Below are positions 1-11,548 of a stretch of 64,000 nt of DNA, piece by piece. Position numbers and translations under genes: made by a program. The DNA is taken from contig NC_087063.1 of assembly GCF_963678635.1 (NCBI RefSeq), positions 25,776,764-25,840,763 on the forward strand. Direction: 5' to 3'. Every line of letters begins with the position of its first letter. Within the stretch, counting starts at the first letter, position 1. The notes beneath the pieces were generated by a model that did no database searches, was not told the DNA's origin, and worked only from the letters and a program-made list of their open reading frames with translations. The DNA comes from Symsagittifera roscoffensis. Lineage: Eukaryota; Xenacoelomorpha; Acoela; Convolutidae.

Positions 1-378
1 GAGTCTCAGTAATCCGGGCGCGAAGAATTACATCGATCAAACGGATTACTGAAGTAGCATCGGGGAATGACTGTTTCTCCTAAGATAAACAGGTTTGAAT
101 GCGAATCAATGAACTGCTTCCGGAGCTCATCTCATTGTTGCCCAGTTACGCGCCAAATGTCTCTAAGAAGCAGGCGTGTCCTTTCCAGGTAGGGCGACAA
201 CAAACCAATAGGGTCGAAGACCGATGAAACAAAACTGAGAGCAATTTTTGCGCTCGGTTAACTCCAGCAAGAGGGACACTTCATTACAACGACTATCAAC
301 TAAAGGGTCACTTCCACTGTTCCCCTTTATCCCTAATACATGAGAATTCAAATAGTCATTACCACTCGCAATTTCCTT

Positions 379-1370
379 TTACTTTCGGATTGAAGGGTTC
401 AAATTATCCCCATTTGCAGGAACATTACTAACAAACTTGGTGAGACAGAATCGTCCCACTATAAGACGATTCACCAGATCCTTGCTTACTCTCATTGCAT
501 CATTGTGATTTTCGAATGATTTCAAGTAGTCTTCCATGTAGAACCTAGTAATTACTGCTCTAAATGCTTCAGGAAAAGTTTCAACGTTGTCCCTGGCGGT
601 TTGCTCAAGTAAGAAGTTCGCACACTTCGGGGAGTCCTGAGCGCCAAATTTATCTCGGGTATACTGGAGAACTTTCACATCCGATGTGTTATCCTCGCGC
701 CAGAAAAAACGCAAAGAAGGTTGATCACAAGGCGGTATCCCAACCTGGAAGATCAGATACCATCTCCGCGGAGACGGCAAGCTGATGTTCGCGGAAGCGC
801 ATTAACACATGAAACAAACTTTGTAATAAATCAGGTCCAACCAGCAAAGATTTGCTTAAAGATTGGGCATGAAATTTTGACGTGCCAATTAAATGCCGGC
901 GACATTTGCCTGGCTTGTTTGGGCTGAGGACAAGAATATGGGTAATACCATTAACGCGCGGAGCGGAACTGCAAATCATGCGCTTCAACAGGAGTTACAT
1001 AACCTTTATCGAGGTCCTCTTTGATTCTCTCAGTGTATTTATTTTTTAAACCACTATCTTTGTCGAGCGGTTTTTCAAGCATCTTGAACTATGCCAGAGG
1101 TGAGTAGTAATTTTTTTGTAAAGAACTGGTCTCATCGGCCCATAACATTCCTAATCAATCCAGTTTACCATCATAATTTGTTGTTAATTCAAGAAAATTA
1201 TGCGCTCGCTGATCGGCTGTAGAACGAGCATCAGCTTGCTTGTATATACCATAGGTTTCTAACTGACTATTAAGTTTCACGTCTTTGGCATTGAACTTGA
1301 AACAGTTTGACAATAACCCAGACGATGAAGGGAGTAGGCCACTCTTACCCATCCTACCGGGAAACAAACA
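379..1370 (-). pseudogene. BEL/Pao reverse transcriptase fragment, frameshifted
   Basis: The longest intact piece (379-780) holds the RT palm of the BEL/Pao family: an LRFFWRE motif, a cysteine-containing 'SPKCAN' segment, and the catalytic box written YMEDY (near 521-540) where the family usually has YMDD. Upstream pieces at 725-988 (NKPGK, then GPDLLQSLFHVLMRFRE) and 1155-1367 align with the preceding RT fingers but in other frames. The protein would have copied element RNA into DNA. The D-to-E change and at least two frameshifts make activity very unlikely. Confidence 0.8.
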
Positions 1371-1668
1371 GCCATTGGAGTTTTCCTATCTGCATCATGA
1401 ATTTAACCGAGCGGGCGTATGTGGCGATAAAAGTCCTTACCAATTAGCATTTCAATGTCCTATTAACTATACCGAAGTGGCTTTCCAGGTATGGATACTT
1501 TTCTTGAAGGGCCGGAATATCACCCTTTTTAGACCCAACATTAAATTCATTCTTTACGTAAGCGGATTCATTGAAGGTATAATCGGTGTTTTTATTTCAG
1601 CGCATAGTGTGAACTCGACTGACTCATTCAAAATAATATCCGTTGAATTGAAACTATTTAGGGTGATA

Positions 1669-2259
1669 TCATTCTTTATACCTGACAAGTTCAGACGGCG
1701 GGCCAAGCTTGCGGAAAACTTGGAGTGGTTGCTCGGAGTCACACAAAATGAGGGCGTTATCGGTTTTTGACTTGGATAAAACACTGAGCTGATTAACCTG
1801 GAGAAAACCTTTAGCGCCCTGCACGGTTGCAGAACAAGACGACGTTGGTTTATCCACCGGAGCTTTTGCAGTAAAAGACTTGTTTTCTTCCTTTCGAGGA
1901 GGATGAATGCGGTCTGCACCAGGCAAGAGAAAATTGTGTGTGCATTTGCACTCAGGTTCAGAGCATTTCCAAGCCTTCGGACAATTACGGAACATGTGGT
2001 ATGCTTGGAGACAGGAAAAACAGAGTTTTATCCGCGGAAAAAGTGGCACTTTGAGTAGGGTTTTTTTCCTTGGAAACCTTGCGTCCCCATAACGGATATT
2101 GCCAGCGCACTGCGGGAAGCAAATATATTCAACCTTGTTCGGCTTAGCACTGCATATTAAATTTCGGGTGCTAGTTTTTGTCTTGAAGCGTTCCTCGGTT
2201 TTTGATTTACCAGAAAAGTTTTCATATGCATATGCGTTTCGGCCTTTTCTTTCAAACAC
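1669..2259 (-). pseudogene. BEL/Pao gag nucleocapsid / protease-proximal region
   Basis: A 196-residue open stretch with a retroviral zinc knuckle of the C-x2-C-x4-H-x4-C type (CFSC, then H, then NC). It is followed by a second Cys/His cluster (CSEPECKCTHN) of the kind seen in BEL/Pao gag C-termini. It is contiguous in direction with the gag piece at 2289-2474 and the RT pieces downstream. The open frame begins and ends by chance in a decayed copy, so its limits are not gene boundaries. Confidence 0.75.
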
Positions 2260-2961
2260 TCGTTGAAGTCAAAAAGATTAGGTAAATACTAATTGCGCTT
2301 GACCGTGTAGGACGACCAAGACTCCTTCACGTTCGGAGGCAAATTACATATAACTTCGTTCAAGATGGCGGTTCCTTTCATATCTTCCTCATGTGCCAAC
2401 CATCGAAACACACCAACGAGACTTGAAATAACACAAGCAAAATTAATAATGCTTTCCGAATTGTGCATTTTCATTGGTCGAACGCTGTTAAGATTTCCGA
2501 GGTGGGCTCTCCTGACGCTTTGAGGTTGCCCAAACTTTTGTTCAAGGAGTGCCTAGTGCATACCTGTAAATTCGACCTGAATACTCGAAGTCCTCTATGG
2601 CCAATTTACTTTTCCTAGTTAGCAATGTTTTAGGGTACGTCCGTTTGACGTCATCCAAAAAAATTGATTGTTGACAAACGGCACTCCAAAACTTACCCAT
2701 CAATTCATGCCATTCCAATGGATTACCATCATACTTGGACAGTTTCCATTCCGGTAGTGGATCCTTTCTGTTTTATGTCAACGAAAAGCAACAGCTAAGT
2801 CTCGAAAGGATTTCGATTGCGATGGCGGGTTGAAATAATTTGAGACAGGATGCTATACGCACGATGCGGCCGGATTCGAAAAGTGCGGCTGATGAACGGA
2901 TGAGCAAGGAATGTCCGACGCAATTGGTGACTGCAAGGGTACTTGCTCGTGTGGTAGAGTG

Positions 2962-3287
2962 GAACAGTAAATTACTCCAGCGCTATTGTTGGGGAACGTT
3001 ACCAGTTTTGCAGAGGCCACAGGTGTTACTAACTCAATTACGTGCGATAGCTCATTCAAAGCCAAAGGGATGCAAACTGCGGGGGGTTGGTGTTGCTGCT
3101 GCAGGGAACTACGATGCGAGGTTCGAACAGTAAATTACTCCAACGCTATTGTTGGGGAACGTTACCATTTTTGCGGAGGCCACAGGTGTTACTACCTCAA
3201 TTACGCGCGATGACTCATTCAAAGCCAAAGGGATGCAAACTGCGGGGGGTTGGTGTTGCCGCTGCAGGGAACTACGATGCGAGGTTC
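2962..3287. repeat. 163-bp direct tandem duplication (two copies)
   Basis: The unit starting GAACAGTAAATTACTCCA at 2962 recurs at 3125 with only scattered differences (for example GCGC versus ACGC near the start and TGCTGCTG versus TGCCGCTG near the end). Period 163 bp. Overlapping open frames here mirror each other because of the duplication and are not separate genes. Confidence 0.9.
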
Positions 3288-3399
3288 GGGGTTCAGAACT
3301 GACTGAATTAGGCGGGATTACCTACAAGCGGTACTGCCGAAATAAGTGCAATATCAGGAGGTAAATTTCTTAGGAAGGTGATGGAAGATTTTCAAAATT

Positions 3400-5550
3400 A
3401 GCAGATGTGGCAGGCTCAGCACTAACCGAACGATTTGCATCTGAAAACCGCTGTGGTTGTGTTACATACTAAGTTTTAAGTTTGACTAATATTCGTCGAT
3501 ATTTTGCCGAGTATTAGTGCCGGCAGCAATATGCGTAAGAGATTTAAGAATCAAGGGAGTTACTTCATCGTAGAAGAGAAGCCACCTAATTGGTCGTTAC
3601 ACACTGCAATTTCGGCACATTTTGCACGCAAGTTTCTGTGCGCTTGTCTGCTGTTTCCCTATGAGAGCTTACCGAGCTAGAAAACAAATCAACAACGTCG
3701 GAGTCTTCCTCCAATTCATTTTCACCGATTTTAGCTTCAACATTTTTCCAAACTCCTCGCTGATTTGTACTTCTTTCAACCTTTGCCTGATTTATAGTAA
3801 GTGTATTGATCCTTAATTTTGTCTCTCGTTCTTTTCTTTTCTTAATTTAGCTCTCAACGACTCTTTTTGTCGTTGACTGGAAGTCATTGAGACTGTTTTA
3901 GTCTGACCTGAAACCCTAAACCGCTGTGAATTTTGAGATTTTTCGGAACCTTTCGAGGAAGTCACCTCCCCCAAAGGCATTGAAATGGACCTCATTTATT
4001 CCGCAGACCCTTCATAGTTCCTAGCTTTCTGAATTAACTTCTCTGTCTTTTTCTCACCAGGTCAAGGCACTGTTCCAATTCCTTGCCAATCATATCTCTA
4101 TTAGTAGTTTTCTCTTTTGACTTATGTCATCATTTTTCAAAAAAGTCTTTTCCAGAAAAACATTTGCGTTTCTGATGTGGTTCCCTGCACTCATTTCTCA
4201 ATTTTGTTCTCTATGGCTTCTTGAATGTCTTCATGAACATTGAGGAACTCAAATACCAAACTGCACGGAGGCTCAAGATTCTTTTGGACTTTCCGGCTTA
4301 AGTCTTGATCAATTTTGACAAATTGTAACGATGTGCTTTTATAATTAAAGAGAGGGACGTATCAAACCTGAATTCAAAACAAAAACAAACGAAACGACAT
4401 TGAGGCACTGTAAGATGAGTGCAACAATTTATACGACCGCTTCAAGACCAAGCTTTTGAGCTAAAGACTAATATACATCGGCTAGTTGCTCTTGAGATGT
4501 CACTCAGATGAAAGTGCGTTGCTTAAAGAGCGCCTGTTGCTTCTTCTTCAATTTCTTTTTCCTTTTAGTCTTAGCAACAAATGTTTTGAGGTTTTTGCCG
4601 TATCTGCGAATGACCAGGAAAATTTTGATCTCTAATTTATTGGACTGATGTAATGCCAACTACTGTTTGCGCAAACAGTAATTCTTAACTTTACGTTTCG
4701 ATATCATCTGATCGACTCTACTGATGGTTAGAATAGCTGATTTCTCTAATTTCTGAAACATTCTCTTAGTTCTTTTGCGTTGACAATAGACGAGGACACT
4801 AATTTTTGTGTCATACGGTTTTAGGACTGCTACAAATTTATCGTTGGGCAAAGGGCTGAAGTTATTGCTGCGATGCCTACTAACTGAGTTATTTATGATA
4901 TCGTGCCAAATCTCGATGCTCTAGTAAAGTCATAAAAATGATTCAAAGTGGTGTTGCATAGTTTTACAGGGTTAACAGCGTTCGGGTAAAAACATAGACC
5001 GGGCTAGGCTTTCTAGAGCGTGATTCAAAGAGCTTGCAACGATAAAAAACATTAAAGGTTTTACATAAAAAAAACACAAACGCGGCTGGTAAACTAACTC
5101 CACAAAAGCTTTTGGGTAGATTGGGGGCGCCGTATACACTGGGTCAAAGTTTCATTAACCATTCGGAGTAAACCTGAGGTCGCCGGAGCTATAGCCAAGT
5201 AATACGACTGGTTTTTTTTGTTTTAATTGAAATAGATTTGACTGAAATTTTCAAGCATTCTGGTCGAGGGCGTAAGGTTTTGTTACAAAGTCTGTTTTTC
5301 ACTTTATTGTCCTTTTTTGCAATTTTTTGATGACAGGACGTTTACCAGGTTCAAACAATCTGGGTCCAAAGTTTCATATAAGACTATAACACTCGTTTTA
5401 TACTAGGGTCCAACTTTTTGGTGAAAAGTTTTGCGAAAAAATTTATAAAATCATAAATTAGCACATGGAAAAATGATAGATAGTTCAAAGTTTTGCGACG
5501 TTGTGGCTTAGTTTGTCTTACAGTTTTCTGTAGTTTTTTTCTAACGACCG
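3400..5550. other. No gene recognised
   Basis: Unassigned intergenic DNA. Open frames here are short (up to about 64 codons), lack recognisable domains and have no supporting splice signals. Nothing structural stood out beyond AT-rich sequence. Confidence 0.4.
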
Positions 5551-7080
5551 CAGATGGCTGGCCTCTTTGTCAGGAGTCTGTCTGTCAACATTTTCTGTAA
5601 TTCACACAGTTGCCTTCTGGTGTGGCTTGCAACGGTCAAACTCGACAACTTCACCCGCTCTCGAGACCCTTCAGAAAGGCCTCCGTTCCAGGGGGAATTG
5701 CAGACTTCTATTGACCTTTGTCACGCCCTACTTCTCCCGATTGCTAAGGGTGATTGGTTGTTAAATATTTGTCTCAGATGGCTCAAAATGATTACGGACG
5801 CGGAGAAAGCGTGGAGGAATGAATTGCTGTTGTGCAGGTACAATATAACTGTTAACTGTCGCGTACAGAAGTTTTCAAACTTCTCCTCTCAGACTATTTG
5901 TTCTTAGTTGTATTTGTGTTTTCCACAGTCCCACTATACTACTTCCTCCTTGAATCAGAGGGCGATTTCCTTAGCTGCCTTGTCTGCGGAGTTACTACCG
6001 TGAATGATGTTGTGCTGTTTAGTTGAACTCAATTCGTTGATTTGAATTATCTGATCGAATTCTTTTCCGGGTCGCGGCACCAAAATATGCTGCCTCACGC
6101 TGTGTCGGATTTATATAAAATTGGTCTTCAAAAATGTATTCAACAATCAATACATCAGGTAATTTCCGTCTCTGAGTTAACAGAAAATAACCACACTTTC
6201 CTTTTTTTGGTATAACTACAACCTATAGTTTGGATAATCCAACAGCGTTTTTACAGCATTGATATTCGAAAGTGTGTGTGTTCGCTCCAATTTGGCAAAA
6301 CACGGTTAACAGACAAAAACGTGTCAACCAAGGTCTGCCATGGCCGTTTTATGAACTAGTTAATTAGCTAAATATAACAGAAATGGTTTTCCGGGAGTTC
6401 GAAGTCGGTTACTGAGCGTAGATTTATGAGCATGTTCGGCGCAGAGTTTCGAAAGGAAATGTCTGAGGCGAGATTTGAACCTGCTCCGAGCCCGCCGGGA
6501 GGCACTGTGTTTACGCTCGGTTTCTGTGCTTGTATGCAACTATCGTTCAAACTGGTTTATACGCAACAATACTTCAAATTTTTTTATGCATTTGTTCTTA
6601 TTTAATTATTTGCTCAGCAACATTCTAGTTGAAGATAAAACTGAAAAAAAGTTTGAAAATCTTGTTAACTTTATCACTTGAAATTTAAAATATGCATTTT
6701 TCATGTCCCAGCCCTGCATAAATCAAATATACATCACATAATGTTTTTTCTGCGTTATAACGTGCGTAATCAATGATGATTTTTGGCAAACTTTTTAGTT
6801 ACTAATGCGTTTAGTGTCGTATGATATCAGTCACATGACCTTTTTATAAGGTGAGTTCATCAAAAAGAAAGATAATTCACAGGATCTCAAGTGATGTTAT
6901 ATATAAGACTAGTTGTCAGCCTTGACTCGGTCTTCAGATAAGACTTCAAAACGAAATTTTTCTGTCCTGATAAAATCTGGCATGAGTACAATTGTACAAT
7001 AATCTTGATATTTTGCGCAAACATACAACAAAATAAATATACAGAGTTATTTTGTCCTCAACTTCTAGCCTTTAATTTTT
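5551..7080. other. Intergenic; one unrecognised open frame and a SINE-like piece
   Basis: A 117-codon open frame at 5554-5907 on the plus strand has no domain I recognise, and a second frame over the same bases is also open, which argues against coding. The rest is AT-rich with no gene signal apart from a tRNA-like segment near 6465-6530. Confidence 0.35.
6460..6535 (-). repeat. tRNA-derived SINE-like segment
   Basis: The reverse complement contains a good pol III B-box-like word (GGTTCAAATCTCGCC, within 6465-6487) preceded by a GC-rich tRNA-like arm (GCGGGCTCGGAGCA). The A box is weak and no complete cloverleaf was found, so a tRNA-derived SINE head is more likely than a functional tRNA. 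Confidence 0.4.
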
Positions 7081-7081
7081 T

Positions 7082-7281
7082 GGCTCTTTTTCCTCCCCCC
7101 CCCCCCCCAAACATTAATTTTTTGGTCTAACGAGTAGTTTTACAAGATTAATTATGAAGACCAAATATGTTTGTCATGGCCTAATTAATGTTTTCATGAC
7201 AATCGGACAATGTGAAAACAATAACTTCAAATATAAATATTTGCAGGTGGGGGGGGGGGGGGGGGGAAAGGAAAAAGAGCC
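7082..7281. mobile_element. MITE copy A (GGCTCTTTTTCC family)
   Basis: 200-bp non-autonomous element with terminal inverted repeats GGCTCTTTTTCC / GGAAAAAGAGCC, a C-run just inside the left end and a G-run just inside the right end. Flanks AATTTTTT and TATTTTTT match at 7 of 8 positions, consistent with an aged 8-bp target duplication. No coding capacity. Confidence 0.85.
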
Positions 7282-7547
7282 TATTTTTTTAGAGGTTCAA
7301 CATTCAACACTCGGAAGTTTCTTTTTAAATAATTTTTTGAAATGAACTTGCCAGCGCTAAGTTAGTTTATATATGTGAAGGGAATTATGATTTAATTTTT
7401 GAGCACTTTCAAAAATGACCCGTAGAGAAGAAAGCTCATTTTGTTTGCAAATGTTTCAACTCTTTTTTGCAACTTATAGGTTGCATAAAGAAGAATTGGT
7501 TTTTTTGGTGAGCAAAAAAAAACTATTTTGAGCAAAGGTGGACCTAC

Positions 7548-7735
7548 TTTGACAACATCCCAATGCCTGTAATTCTGAAAGGTCACAGATGACAGACACG
7601 GCAATTTGACATGACCTGGGAACCACTGGTCTATAAACTGTTCAGGAGAAGCTACTGCTATTCCTTGTTCTAATGCATTCACATCTATCAATGTCGTATG
7701 CAGTGGTGCATTCCAGAAGTCTTTCGGTGTCTCTT
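7548..7735 (-). CDS. Probable exon of an unrecognised minus-strand gene
   Basis: Reading on the minus strand there is a strong acceptor (long CT tract ending TTTGCCCAG) at 7736, then 62 codons of protein-like sequence (contains KDFWNAPLHTTLIDVN and FIDQWFPGHVKLPC), then a donor AAA|GTAGGT at 7548. It is phase 1 in and phase 0 out. Composition (W, P, balanced charge) differs from the surrounding low-complexity frames. I do not recognise the family. It may belong with the candidate exons near 8100-8391 and 15990-16121. Confidence 0.4.
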
Positions 7736-8099
7736 CTGGGCAAACGTAGAGATACCCGGAAGAAGATGAAGAAGAAGATACACTGGTGTAAATAAAAAAT
7801 GGAGTTGAGCTCTTTATCCTCTCTCGCTGCACCTTCCAATTACAGTTCTTTCCGATAAAAGTTGGTTTTTTTTATGCTTGTAATGGGACCATATTGGGAA
7901 ATGGAAAATAAGATTTCACTTCGAGACCCGGAATGTGTTCAATGCTTAAAAAATCAACCAATCTTCGGATCAATTTTGCTTAAATTTGCAATATTACAAA
8001 TTTTGAACCCAAAATTACACTTCAAACCAAATAAAAGAATAGAAAGAGAGATGAAGGAAAAGGAGCCTTGAGCTGTTGCCAGAAACCCGAGATCCATTG

Positions 8100-8391
8100 G
8101 CCGCGTGAGAGCTCGTTGGCGGCGGAACTGCTGCTGCCACTGCCCCTGCTCCTGACCCAACTTCGAAATCATATGAAACCCACTCCTGGGGTTCAGATCC
8201 GCCTGTGTACTCGCTCGTAGTTAAATAGGGGTCGTCTAAGGCTTGGGAGACGCTAAAAAAGTCTTTTGTGTAGTGACACTTGATAGTCATCCGTATCGGC
8301 TGGCCGTTTGTCGGATCTCGGATACAACTAATCCCATTTCCATATTTGGCTGTCACGAAAGCACCCAATGCAGGTCGCTCTTGGAAGCTTT
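8100..8391 (-). CDS. Probable exon of an unrecognised minus-strand gene
   Basis: From a possible acceptor (CTACCCAG, near 8392) the minus strand reads a protein-like segment containing FVTAKYGNGISCIRDP and RMTIKCHYTKDFF, followed by an acidic stretch and an Ala/Gly/Ser tail. The downstream limit is unclear because I could not choose between several weak GT donors. Phase 0 at the acceptor agrees with the phase of the candidate first exon at 15990-16121. The family is not recognised; splicing is an inference. Confidence 0.35.
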
Positions 8392-8567
8392 CAATCTGGG
8401 TAGCTCTTTCCCGTTAGAGCTTTCAAAAACTATTTAAAAAACATTTTCAACTTTTCTAAACTGTTGGCCAAACGGATGTTTCGAGCAGTTCTTTTACTCC
8501 CCCCCCCCCCCACTTGCAAATCTTCATATATCATATTTCTTGAATCTTTTCTATACCCCTCCCCCAG

Positions 8568-8677
8568 GGTTTAATTTCATTTTTGAAAAAGTTCTTTAAC
8601 GTTGCCATTAAGCAATAAAACTGGTTTAATTTCATTTTTGAAAAAGTTCTTTAACGTTGCCATTAAGCAATAAAACT
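8568..8677. repeat. 55-bp perfect tandem duplication
   Basis: The 55-bp unit beginning GGTTTAATTTCATTTTTG occurs at 8568 and again immediately at 8623, essentially identical, so the duplication is recent. It lies between MITE fragments. Confidence 0.9.
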
Positions 8678-9179
8678 TCGTATGTTGAGCAAACTGACAA
8701 CTGTGAACAGAATCGTTCTTCACACTTCACATCGTAGCATCCAGCATTTAGCCGTGATAATAAAACATATCATAACTATAAATATCGATATTTCGAAAAA
8801 TCAAAGATGGGGTTGGGGTGCAAAAGTTTTTTTTCTGTTCACATCGTTCGATTGGGCTCTTTTCCGCCCTCCTCCCCCCTTTCAAATTTTCTATTTTCGT
8901 AGTTGTCTTACGTGTTTTTACGGCTAAACGCGTGATGTTAAGGAGTCAGCGTGAACATGAGAACAAATTTTTTCAATACTTTCTTCATCCAAATTGCCGC
9001 GTGAACAAAGTTTGAACAGCTTTGTTTTTTAATTTTACAAAGGTGGTAAGGAGAGAGGAGAGAGGAGCCGACAAACATATTTAGTCTCCATACATAACCT
9101 TGTAAAATCCCTCCATACACCGAGAAAGAGTCTCCTGAACTCCCTTGGAATACTTAACACCCTAATGAGCCAAAACTGC

Positions 9180-9390
9180 GGCTCTTTTTCCTCCTCCCCC
9201 CCTCCCCCACCTCCCACGACCATCAATTTTATGGTGTAACGAGTGGTTTCAAAAGGTTAAATATGAAGACCAAATGTGTTTGGCACATCCTAATTAGTCC
9301 GCATGTCAATTTTCATAATGATCGGACAATGTGAACAGTAACTTTACTAGTAAAAAATTGCAGGTGGGGGGAGGGGAAGGAAAAAGAGCC
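9180..9390. mobile_element. MITE copy B with perfect 8-bp target duplication
   Basis: 211-bp member of the GGCTCTTTTTCC family. Both ends carry the 12-bp inverted repeat, and the element is flanked by perfect 8-bp direct repeats AAAACTGC (9172-9179 and 9391-9398). The interior shares the family words TATGGTGTAACGAGTGG and GATCGGACAATGTGAA. Confidence 0.93.
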
Positions 9391-10451
9391 AAAACTGCTA
9401 GCAATGCAGGCAATTTTTGGACAAAGAGGAGGCCAAAAATAAATGCTTCCACCACTTTTTCCTTCTCTCCTTACCTCGCATGGGCATCAATTTTATTGTG
9501 TAACAAGGAATTTTAAAAGGTTGAGCATGAAAACTTACTTTAGTTTTCGGCTCTTTTCCACTCCCCCCACATTTCGAAAATTCTTTTTTTTTAAGTTGTC
9601 TTACGTGTTATTATGGCTGAATGGGTGATGTTAGAATGTAAAGTATGAAGATCAAATGTCTTTGCAATAGTTATTTTGTTCTATATGCAAAATTTCTTTT
9701 CAAAATCAGTGTTTTAAATCTGAAAATCAAATTTGTGAGGGTGGGTTGAGACACCGCCTATTTTTTGTGACGTGAATAAACTGCATGTCAATTTTTATTT
9801 TTGACGTTAATCAGGCAATGTGAACAACCATTTTAGTTGTAAAAATGAGCAGATAGGGTTAAAAGAAGAAAAAAAAGATACTCCAACTCGTCTCCTGTTT
9901 TTGTTAAGACTATTCTTACTTTTTCTCTCACCTCGCATAATCATAAATTGTCTATGCCTTTTTTTCCTTCACTTTCGAATTTGTTTAAAGTTTTTTTTCG
10001 CGTTTTCTGAACTTTATAAAACTAGCATGACGAACACTTTTGTTGTGCATTGAAAACTTTTTAGCAAACTCAATACGCCGTAAATTCGATTGTTCAGGTC
10101 ATGTTGTGGGTCTTTCTCACTATCTGAATCTGCCTTGCTACAAAAAAGATATCTTTTCCATTTCCCCCCACATTCGAGTTTTAATTTTGACAAAAGATTT
10201 CGAAAAATTCAGCAATTTCGACTTTAAATTACAATCTTATTTCACTCACAGGATATGAAGAGCTGGTTGTTCCAAAAGGGTCGATCCACCTCCGACTGAT
10301 ATGAAATGTATCTTAACTGCATAAAAACAATTGTAATATTGATGATGAGGTATTAGCTCTGTTTGTAGGAGTGACCTCATGGTCTGCGGATATTGAGACA
10401 CTTTTTGAGTTCACTTAATTATCATGCAAAGAATTATTTATATCATTACCC

Positions 10452-11548
10452 GCACTGACAAAAAAGGATTAGGATCGATTTTAGTATGAAAAAATTACGT
10501 TGATTAAATTTAGATCGATTTTAGTATTAAAAAAGTACGAAGATTAAATAAAAAAGATGAAGATTGATCTGGATTGATTTAAAGTCGATTTAAATTGTTC
10601 TTAAATCCCAGCTAAAAAAATTGATCGAAATTGATTTTAAATCAACTTAAATGCATTTTTTTCAGTCTGAATGTGTTTTTAATTTAAGGGGATTAAAACG
10701 GATTAAAATCGATTTAAATCGATTTTTTTCATTCGAGATTTATCAGTTTCGATTTTTTTTGCATTTAATACTACCTATCAATTTTCATTTTACATCCATA
10801 GCGTATTGTAGCATAAAAAAGACCAAACGAAAAGACCAAAATATCGATAAAATTCTATATTTTTTTTGCATATTTGAGTTCAAAAACTGATCTACAATAA
10901 TCTTTTTCTTGATTCGTTTCATCCGAAATTTTAACCGAATTATGATTTATCTTCAAAATTTTCTATGATTTAATTGCATATTAATGAGATCAAATTTAAT
11001 TTTTTTTTGACCCTTTTCTCGTATGTTACATAGGATTTAAAATAATTTTCTATAACTACATTGCCTATTTTCGAGCTTAAAATCTGATTTATGTGGATAA
11101 TTTTATTGAACTTTATAACATATGGCACGAGTTTTTATATTTAAAAAATCGAGAATAAAAAAATCCAACAATTTCTTAAAGGGTGTTTTGTTCGCCTTGT
11201 TAGCAAAAAAAAATGATTTTAGTGGGTCTGAAAACCCATCCAAATCGATTTAAATCGATTTTTTAGACACTTCAATTGATTTAAAATTTTCAAAAAGATC
11301 GATTTAAATCGGTTTAAAACGGATTTAAATGAGTTTCGGATGGATTTTATTGAGTCGGAAAATCCATCCAAATCGATTTAAATTGATTTTTTAGACACTT
11401 AAATCGATTTAAAATTTCCAAAAAAATCGATTTAAATCGATTTTAAATCCATTTAAGTTCGTAAAATGTACATTGTAATTCGATTTGGATCAATTTAAAA
11501 TCGATTTAAAGTCAATTTAAATTGATCCGAAACCATTTTTGTCAGTGC
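10452..11548. mobile_element. 1.1-kb non-autonomous element made of AATCGATTTAA-type words
   Basis: The segment begins GCACTGACAAAAAAGG and ends as its near inverse, CCATTTTTGTCAGTGC, giving terminal inverted repeats of about 16 bp. The outer thirds are crowded with variants of AAATCGATTTAAATCGATTT, itself palindromic, and the middle (about 10730-11160) is plain AT-rich DNA. There is no coding capacity and no clear target duplication. It is best read as a MITE-like DNA element whose sub-terminal repeats have multiplied. Confidence 0.65.

Larger units (their letters stand above)
1..2474 (-). mobile_element. Degenerate BEL/Pao LTR retrotransposon (gag to RT), minus strand
   Basis: Reading the minus strand from 2474 to 1 gives, in order, pieces matching BEL/Pao architecture: a gag-like segment (2289-2474, a 'LPPNVKESW' stretch), a zinc-knuckle region (1669-2259), a protease-like region (about 1554-1740) and a reverse transcriptase (about 379-1370). 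The RT part carries the BEL/Pao-type words GPDLL, LRFFWRE, FGAQDSPKCAN, YMEDY and LTKFVSN. The pieces lie in different frames with internal stops, so this is a dead copy. The family is known to encode one gag-pol polyprotein; the RNase H and integrase end would lie left of position 1. No LTR was identified on the right side. Confidence 0.85.
8490..10030. repeat. Cluster of fragmented MITE relatives
   Basis: Around copy B lie partial relatives: a reversed end at about 8498-8530 (C-run then ACTTGCAAATC), an end near 8850-8880, the interior-like segment 9470-9530 (ATCAATTTTATTGTGTAAC), an end CGGCTCTTTTCC near 9548, and weaker pieces to about 9960. No protein-coding sequence is credible here; the open frames are built from repeat DNA. 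Confidence 0.55.
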
